9,232 nt of DNA from UBA4742 sp002403895 (GTDB lineage: Bacteria; Actinomycetota; Acidimicrobiia; Acidimicrobiales; Acidimicrobilacustridaceae). Each line of letters begins with the position of its first letter. Positions within the stretch are counted from its first letter, which is position 1. The stretch spans positions 1 through 9,232 of the forward strand of contig DAISGD010000087.1 in NCBI GenBank assembly GCA_036823295.1. The letters are read 5' to 3'. A program made the translations under genes and the position numbers. Below, piece after piece: positions 4,954-9,232 of this stretch. Below the pieces are notes generated by a model. The model was given only the letters and a program-made list of their open reading frames with translations, searched no databases and was not told the origin of the DNA.

Positions 4954-6240
4954 TCAGGCAAGGCAGGTAGTGGTCTTGGTGCCGATCTCTTCCATGGCGA
5001 TGTGGTGGTAGGTCCCGTCGGGGCAGGTGATCGCCGGGTTGACGTCGCTGAACACGCCCTGGCTCGATTCGTAGCCCGGCACGGTCCACACGTGGAGCAT
5101 GTAACCGGTGTTGTCGATCAGCTGACCGCCGTAGGTGTCACACAGCGCCTTCGTGGTGTTCTCCGAGTCCGCACCCAGAGGCGTGTCGAGCACGCCGGTC
5201 GGGCTGACGGTGAGGCACACGTTGGTGTGGAAGTGCCAATGGTCGTTTGTGCCGGCGAAGCCCTCCGGCTCGGTAGCTCGGTACGCCAGGTACATGAACC
5301 CGGCCAGACGAGAGTCGGGTTCGATCCCGTCGTAGATGAGGTAGGCACCGGCCAGGGCGGCGTCGTCCATGACCCCCGAGGGGTTCACGGAGATGTTCGG
5401 CGGCATGTAATGGGCGCCGAGTCCTGGCGAGTAGGGCCCGGCCCGGTGGTAGCCGGCGGCCGTGGCCGCCGCCACGGTCGGATAGGCATCCATCAGCTTG
5501 CGGGTCTGGTCGAGTTGCGCCGCCAGCGCCTTCTTGGTGGCCGCGTCGGGCGCAACATCGGCCGCATGGGCGTGGAGGTGGCCGTTGGTCAGCGCGGCCA
5601 GGCCGAGATCATCGGCGCCGGCTGTGACCGGGTCGTGCACGTGCCCGTCCGCGGCCACCACTCCATCGGCCCCGGCGGCCTGGCTATGGGTGTGGTTGCT
5701 GGCGGTCGGCGACACCAGCACGCTGGCGGTCACCACGATGATGGCCACGGGGATGACCGAGGCCATCACCAGGGCGGACTCCCCCATCCGGTGGCCGAGC
5801 CGGGGCCGGATCAACACCACGGCGGCCACCAACACCGTCAACGCCTCGAACACGACACAGCTCAGATCCACGATGGTGACAGCCTCGGCCGTGCCGGCGT
5901 TCGGTCCGGCCGGTAGGCCCATCGTCCGGCTGAGGGCCCACGCCCCAATGAAGACCAGGTTCACCACCACGGCGGCCTGCAGCCAACGGCGGGTCGGGCG
6001 TACGACGAGCGCGACGGCCAGGGCCGCTTGGATCCAGGCCGCGGCGATGAAGGCGATCCCCTCGGCTCGCCACTCGGCCGCATGGGCCGGCACCATGGCG
6101 AAGTGGATGGCGGCGGCTGCCCCGCACAGCACGGCCAGCAGCGCCCGAGCCGCTGGGCTCGGCGCCACCCACGTGGGGGCCTCAGGCTCGAGGTCCATAT
6201 CTGGCACGGACAGCTGCGGCCGTTCGAGAATGTCGGTCAT
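4954..6240 (-). CDS. Five-helix membrane protein with His/Cys-rich exported C-terminal domain
   Basis: A 428-residue protein starting at ATG 6240, preceded by GGGGGAGA (6252-6245); the frame extends to 6345 without another good site. Hydrophobic segments at about 31-50, 61-80, 86-104, 119-145 and 155-177 predict five membrane helices, leaving residues 178-428 outside the membrane. A His-rich linker follows: NHTHSQ at 182-187, DGHVHD at 198-203, NGHLHAHAAD at 219-228. The folded C-terminal domain carries GAHYMPP (275-281), DHWHFHTNVC (333-342), YMLHVWTVPGY (380-390) and YHHIAMEE (411-418), plus Cys342, Cys367, Cys406 and Cys426 that could form two disulfides. The clustered histidines suggest binding of a transition metal such as copper or zinc. 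I do not recognise a named family, so function is unassigned. It is divergent from the hydrolase lipoprotein with a shared regulatory region. Confidence 0.8.
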   Translation of the reverse strand: MTDILERPQLSVPDMDLEPEAPTWVAPSPAARALLAVLCGAAAAIHFAMVPAHAAEWRAEGIAFIAAAWIQAALAVALVVRPTRRWLQAAVVVNLVFIGAWALSRTMGLPAGPNAGTAEAVTIVDLSCVVFEALTVLVAAVVLIRPRLGHRMGESALVMASVIPVAIIVVTASVLVSPTASNHTHSQAAGADGVVAADGHVHDPVTAGADDLGLAALTNGHLHAHAADVAPDAATKKALAAQLDQTRKLMDAYPTVAAATAAGYHRAGPYSPGLGAHYMPPNISVNPSGVMDDAALAGAYLIYDGIEPDSRLAGFMYLAYRATEPEGFAGTNDHWHFHTNVCLTVSPTGVLDTPLGADSENTTKALCDTYGGQLIDNTGYMLHVWTVPGYESSQGVFSDVNPAITCPDGTYHHIAMEEIGTKTTTCLA

Positions 6241-6244
6241 GGTC

Positions 6245-6252
6245 TCTCCCCC
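6245..6252 (-). promoter_or_regulatory. Ribosome binding site deciding the membrane-protein start
   Basis: GGGGGAGA lies 4 bases before ATG 6240 on the minus strand. It favours this start over upstream in-frame codons up to 6345. Confidence 0.55.
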
Positions 6253-6276
6253 GGCGTCCCGCCTGAGTTCGCCACT

Positions 6277-6324
6277 CGCTGTGGCGGTCGTCACAGCGTA
6301 GAGGATGCAGGGGTCTGGGGTGAC
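6277..6324 (-). promoter_or_regulatory. Operator-like inverted repeat and putative promoter of the membrane-protein gene
   Basis: CGCTGTG (6277-6283) and CACAGCG (6292-6298) form a perfect 7-bp inverted repeat with an 8-base spacer. On the minus strand the repeat overlaps a TACGCT -10-like box (6300-6295), with a weak -35 candidate GTCACC (6324-6319) 18 bases further upstream. A dimeric repressor bound here would cover the start of transcription. A hairpin in the 5' leader is the alternative. The remaining 6325-6460 shows nothing I can assign. Confidence 0.4.
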
Positions 6325-6460
6325 GCAGCCCTGATTCAGCCGCAATGGAGTCGGGAGAGCTCAGGGCCAACTCGTGCTCGACCAGCAGCGATCGGGGGTC
6401 GATTCGCCACGGACGCTGGTTGGGCGTGGGGCGTGGGGGCAGGGGCCGGCGCCGAAGAAA

Positions 6461-6466
6461 TAGGGT
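6461..6466 (+). promoter_or_regulatory. -10-like box ahead of the hydrolase lipoprotein
   Basis: TAGGGT (TAnnnT) ends 8 bases before ATG 6475, as in the other apparently leaderless genes of this window. The intervening CGGGGGCC is G-rich but is not a proper Shine-Dalgarno sequence. Confidence 0.35.
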
Positions 6467-6474
6467 CGGGGGCC

Positions 6475-7482
6475 ATGGGAATCGCCCGCCGCGCCGCGCT
6501 GTTGGTCGCCGTGCCCGTAATGGTGGCGGCGTGTGGTTCGTCGGCGCCCACGGCATCCCCTGCGCCACAAGGGTCGGCCGCAGCACCGGCCACGGTCCCC
6601 TCCCCCACTGCTGTGCCCAGCCTGGAGGTGGCCGGCACCCGACCCGACGGCGACCTCGCCTTCCTCGGCCCCGTCCGCCAGGTCCCGGTCAATGGGATCA
6701 CGGTGGGCTACCGCCAGTTCGGGGCGGGGCCACCTCTCGTGCTCATCGTGGGTCAGGACTCGGCTATGTCCTACTGGGGTCCGGACCTGCTCCGACGTCT
6801 GGCCGAGCACCACCAGGTGACGATGTTCGACAACCGCGGCGTCGGCTACTCCACCGACGAACCCGACCGACCGCTGACCATCGAGATGATGAGCGACGAC
6901 ACCGCCGCCCTCATCGAGGCGATCGGCCTTGAGAAGCCGGCGGTGTTCGGCTGGTCGACCGGTGGCGAGATCGGGCTAGCACTGGCCGTTCGCCACCCCG
7001 ACCGGGTCGGTTCGCTGGTGGTGTCGGGCGCCACCGCGGGCGGCCCGACCGCAGTGCCTGCCTCACCGGAACTCAACGCCCTCTTGAGCTCGTCGGACCT
7101 GACCGACCAGATCAAGCTGCTCGACGCCTTGTTCACACCGTCGGGTGCAGCCGCCCGCCAGCGCTACATCGAAGGACTGTTGGCCATGCCGGCCGAGACG
7201 GTGAGCCCAGAGATCACCAAGCGCCAAGCCGAGGCCGAAGCCCGTTTCGCCACCAGCACGGCGGTGTACGACGGGCTGAGCTCGGTGGACACCCCGGTGC
7301 TGGTCACCGACGGAGTCGACGACCAGCTCGTCCCCATCGCCAATGCGCACCTAATAGCCGAGCGCATCAGCGCAGCGAAGCTGGTGATCGTGCCCGACGC
7401 CTCGCATGGCTGGATGCTCCAGGATCTCGACCGCTTCGTGGCCACCATGGGGGCGTTCACCATTGGGCAGCCGCTGCCCTAA
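6475..7482 (+). CDS. Lipoprotein alpha/beta hydrolase
   Basis: A 335-residue exported lipoprotein of the alpha/beta-hydrolase fold. ATG 6475 is chosen over the longer open frame (from 6028) because it gives a clean lipoprotein signal: ARRAALLVAVPVMVAAC with lipobox VAAC and lipidated Cys20. An Ala/Pro/Ser/Thr linker (21-48) precedes the catalytic domain. The triad is visible: nucleophile Ser161 in GWSTGG (159-164), acid Asp282 or Asp283 in DGVDDQLVP (279-287), and His311 in DASHGW (308-313). DNRGVGYS at 119-126 is the usual strand-4/turn motif. The canonical HG oxyanion segment is represented by IVGQDS (91-96). Relatives include esterases, peptidases and haloperoxidase-like hydrolases, so the substrate is open. 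It acts on the outer face of the cytoplasmic membrane. Its stop overlaps that of the convergent rhomboid-like gene by 4 nt. Confidence 0.9.
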   Translation: MGIARRAALLVAVPVMVAACGSSAPTASPAPQGSAAAPATVPSPTAVPSLEVAGTRPDGDLAFLGPVRQVPVNGITVGYRQFGAGPPLVLIVGQDSAMSYWGPDLLRRLAEHHQVTMFDNRGVGYSTDEPDRPLTIEMMSDDTAALIEAIGLEKPAVFGWSTGGEIGLALAVRHPDRVGSLVVSGATAGGPTAVPASPELNALLSSSDLTDQIKLLDALFTPSGAAARQRYIEGLLAMPAETVSPEITKRQAEAEARFATSTAVYDGLSSVDTPVLVTDGVDDQLVPIANAHLIAERISAAKLVIVPDASHGWMLQDLDRFVATMGAFTIGQPLP

Positions 7483-8108
7483 GCCGCCGGCGCGGTCGAT
7501 GTCCGTTCATGGCGGTGGGCGGCCTCCTCCACCAGCAGGTCGAGCGTCACTCCGACGGTGATGGCGATGGCGTGACCGAGGATGGTCCACCACGTCACGT
7601 CGATCACGGAGATGACGGCCAAGGCAGGGGCGGCAGCCAGCCAGCGCCGATCCCGACGTACGGCGTGGGCCATACCGGCACCGGCCAGAGCCACGAACCC
7701 ATAGGAGGCGCCGACGTCATCGGTGACGCTGCCCAGCGACGACGCGGCCAGGTGGCTGGCGACGGCGAAGGCTTGGACGACGGCCAGGCCGGCGGTGGCC
7801 AGCACGTGACCGGCCACGAACGACACCAGCGCCCGCACCCATCCCAGGCGAAGCTCTACTGCGATCCATACCATCGACAGGCTGGCCCAGGTCACCCATT
7901 CCCCCCAGCCGTTGGCAAGGGTGAAGACTGACAGCAGAATGGCCAGCAGGGGGTGGTCGTTGAGGTTGTGGAGACTGGTGGAGGCAAAGTGCACCAGGGC
8001 CGTCGGGTGTGGGTTCCACACCAGGAGCGCGGCCGCCAGGCCAGCCCACACGAGGGTTACCCGTGGGATCAGGCGATGGGAGCGGAGGGACGTCGTGAGG
8101 TGGACCAT
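7479..8108 (-). CDS. Rhomboid-like integral membrane protein
   Basis: A hydrophobic 209-residue protein (ATG 8108; a TTG at 8135 would add nine residues, and neither start has a clear ribosome site). About six membrane segments are predicted. Features of rhomboid-fold proteins: VELRLG at 84-89, AGHVLAT at 99-105 (second-helix His), GASYG at 133-137 with candidate nucleophile Ser135, and GHAIAITVG at 178-186 with candidate base His179. This order fits the actinobacterial rhomboid-like group. If active, it would cleave membrane proteins inside the bilayer by a Ser-His dyad; because many members of this group are uncharacterised, activity is an inference. It is divergent from the DUF998 gene (154 nt between starts) and convergent with the lipoprotein hydrolase, sharing stop-codon bases at 7479-7482. 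Confidence 0.78.
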   Translation of the reverse strand: MVHLTTSLRSHRLIPRVTLVWAGLAAALLVWNPHPTALVHFASTSLHNLNDHPLLAILLSVFTLANGWGEWVTWASLSMVWIAVELRLGWVRALVSFVAGHVLATAGLAVVQAFAVASHLAASSLGSVTDDVGASYGFVALAGAGMAHAVRRDRRWLAAAPALAVISVIDVTWWTILGHAIAITVGVTLDLLVEEAAHRHERTSTAPAA

Positions 8109-8250
8109 GGCAGGGGGTCGCACAACCACACGCAAACAGCCCGCGCTTCCGACGACCGAGGAACCGGGGGTTGGTCCATGGTAGCGGTGACTCCGCCACC
8201 GCCAGACGCGGCCCCAGGGGGACTTCCACCTTCCCCGTCGGCTCTATCAG

Positions 8251-8260
8251 AGGAGGTGAG
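8251..8260 (+). promoter_or_regulatory. Perfect Shine-Dalgarno sequence fixing a TTG start
   Basis: AGGAGGTGAG contains AGGAGGTGA, fully complementary to the 16S rRNA 3' end, and places TTG 8263 at ideal distance. It is by far the strongest ribosome site in the window, in contrast to the leaderless genes. Confidence 0.75.
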
Positions 8261-8262
8261 TC

Positions 8263-9090
8263 TTGTCCGCCAAGCCCTCTGAGGACGTGGTGTCGGCCTC
8301 AGCCGCCTCCCCCACCCGCTCGCGGCCAGTCGGTGCGGCCCGAGCCATCGGCGTGGTCGGCGTCGCCGTCTACAACTGGTGGGTGGTCGTGCCCTTCCTG
8401 CACGGCTGGCTCAGCTCGCTCGACGGTTTCTTCAGCGACCTGTCGGCCGACGGGCAAGACCACGCTATGGTCCTGCGCCGACTGGACCTGGCCGCCGCCG
8501 GCCTCATCCTCGTGGCTCTGTTGTTGCGCGGATCCGCCAGCCGCGACGGCCCCCGGCGTGAGTGGCGATGGCTCGTGGCCTTCGCCACCTTCGGGATGAT
8601 CGGGGCCTGGTTCCCCTACGCCTGCGCCGAAGGGCTCGACGCTGCCTGCCGGTCGTCGGAACGGCACCTCGATCTCGCTCCCCACCATTACATCCACATG
8701 GCCGCGGGGATCGCCGAGTTCACCACCGCCACCGTCGCCATCTGGCTCGCCCATCGACGTACCCGCGACGATCACGACCTCGAGGGCCGCCTGGCCCACG
8801 TGCTCATCGTGGTGCTGGCGGTGGCCTATCCCATCCTCGGCGTCGCCTACCTGGGTGATCGCCTCGGGTCGCTCATCGAGCCGGTGTTCTTCGCGACGTT
8901 CAGCACCATGGTCCTTCTCGAGCTGTTCGAGCCGGATCGGTGCCTTCCAGGGCGAGACCCAGGGCGTAGCCCGCTTGGGCGTTGGCCGCGGCCTGCGCCT
9001 CGCCGGCCAGCGCCGCCCCCGCGACCACCACGGGATAGAGCGGGTGCTCGGGCGCGGCCGGGAGTGCCGGCAATGCAGGCCATGCGGTAG
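8263..9090 (+). CDS. DUF998-family membrane protein with abnormal C-terminal extension
   Basis: A 275-residue frame from TTG 8263. Residues 1-25 are a Ser/Ala/Pro-rich cytoplasmic tail. Six hydrophobic segments follow at about 27-46, 74-90, 103-122, 142-164, 178-197 and 204-222. The DUF998 pattern is visible: GQDHAMVLRRLDLAAAG at 64-80, FPYAC (117-121) with the second cysteine at Cys129, and HH at 141-142 followed by His145 at the next helix. Function of DUF998 proteins is unknown. Codon use is coding-like to about LFEPD (221-225, near 8937); beyond this the frame turns Arg/Pro-rich (RPRPAPRRPAPPPRPPR-type) with lost third-position bias and runs antisense to the right-edge gene. The real gene probably ended near 8940, or its end has been altered by an indel. 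Confidence 0.75.
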   Translation: MSAKPSEDVVSASAASPTRSRPVGAARAIGVVGVAVYNWWVVVPFLHGWLSSLDGFFSDLSADGQDHAMVLRRLDLAAAGLILVALLLRGSASRDGPRREWRWLVAFATFGMIGAWFPYACAEGLDAACRSSERHLDLAPHHYIHMAAGIAEFTTATVAIWLAHRRTRDDHDLEGRLAHVLIVVLAVAYPILGVAYLGDRLGSLIEPVFFATFSTMVLLELFEPDRCLPGRDPGRSPLGRWPRPAPRRPAPPPRPPRDRAGARARPGVPAMQAMR

Positions 9091-9232
9091 GCCACGGCCA
9101 TCTGGTCGTGCTCGAAGGCCAGCGTGCGCTCGTCGGGGACCCTAAACTCGGGGTGGTACTCGACGATGCGACCCTCGCTGACGGTGCGGCCCAAGAGGCG
9201 GACATCGGCACAGGTTTCGTAGCTGATGGTGT
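8900..9232 (-). pseudogene. C-terminal part of an unidentified gene with apparent frameshift
   Basis: The minus strand enters from the right edge in coding-like frame (TISYETCADVRL, then EYHPEFRVPDERTLAFEH, then MAVAYRMACIAG). Near 9060-9070 the coding signal moves to the frame one base later, which continues PAAPEHPLYPVVVAGAALAG and NAQAGYALGLALEGTD with almost all third positions G or C, ending at TGA 8902-8900. Removing one base near 9065 would join them as IAGLPAAPEHPLYP. Neither part belongs to a family I recognise. The last dozen residues (PARTAREGPWC) lose codon bias where they overlap the DUF998 gene. Either a real frameshift or a base-calling/assembly error. Confidence 0.55.

Noticed and set aside
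4876..5916. A 346-codon plus-strand frame antisense to the His-rich membrane protein
   Set aside because: Long antisense frames are expected at this GC content; its product is low-complexity Val/Gly/His-rich with no motif, whereas the minus strand shows helices and conserved motifs.
5498..6301. A 267-codon plus-strand Ala/Ser/Thr-rich frame
   Set aside because: Shadow of the same minus-strand gene, with no start signal.
6028..6474. N-terminal extension of the hydrolase lipoprotein
   Set aside because: The extension overlaps the divergent gene's start and would bury the lipoprotein signal peptide inside the protein.
8104..8183. ACCATGG/CCATGGT inverted repeat in the rhomboid/DUF998 spacer
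   Set aside because: Its core CCATGG is itself palindromic, so a second copy within 80 bases is weak evidence of an operator.
1..9232. CRISPR arrays, insertion sequences, integrases or att sites
   Set aside because: No regularly spaced repeats, transposase motifs or paired terminal repeats were seen.

Overview
The window looks like a metagenome-assembled scaffold from a high-GC actinobacterium, probably of the Acidimicrobiia type. The evidence is strong G/C preference at third codon positions, frequent TTG/GTG starts, several genes that appear leaderless behind TAnnnT-type -10 boxes, a mycothiol-dependent (TIGR03083/DinB-like) protein, a DUF998 membrane protein and an actinobacterial-type rhomboid-like protein. 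A run of 100 N at 3956-4055 marks a scaffold gap. Lineage is an inference; no rRNA or marker gene is present.

Left part (1-2283): a minus-strand operon. A promoter near 2163-2192 and a strong GC hairpin leader (2128-2152) precede a class II aldolase/adducin-family gene. That gene is followed by a LimB-like LLM-class flavin monooxygenase, then by the first codons of a further gene that overlaps its stop and leaves the window.

Centre-left (2246-3780): divergent from that operon is a cobalamin riboswitch. Directly behind it is one secreted protein built from alpha/alpha-toroid (prenyltransferase/squalene-oxidase-like) repeats with four cysteines, a Thr/Ser tail and a terminal PAFTG. B12 control plus this fold suggests an extracellular cobalamin-capture protein analogous to transcobalamin/intrinsic factor. 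It is the most interesting item here.

Centre (3781-4953): a maleylpyruvate-isomerase-type protein interrupted by the assembly gap, then a small Cys4 zinc-finger/coiled-coil protein. Both seem leaderless. A hairpin follows, in the convergent intergenic region.

Centre-right (4954-7482): a five-helix membrane protein with a large His/Cys-rich exported domain (minus strand) is divergent from a lipoprotein alpha/beta hydrolase (plus strand). The shared 234-bp region carries an operator-like inverted repeat.

Right part (7479-9232): a rhomboid-like membrane protein (minus) converges with the hydrolase with a 4-nt overlap and is divergent from a DUF998 membrane protein (plus). The DUF998 frame runs on into an unidentified, apparently frameshifted gene entering from the right edge on the minus strand. 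Apart from the riboswitch gene and the aldolase/monooxygenase operon, there is no evidence that these genes form one pathway.
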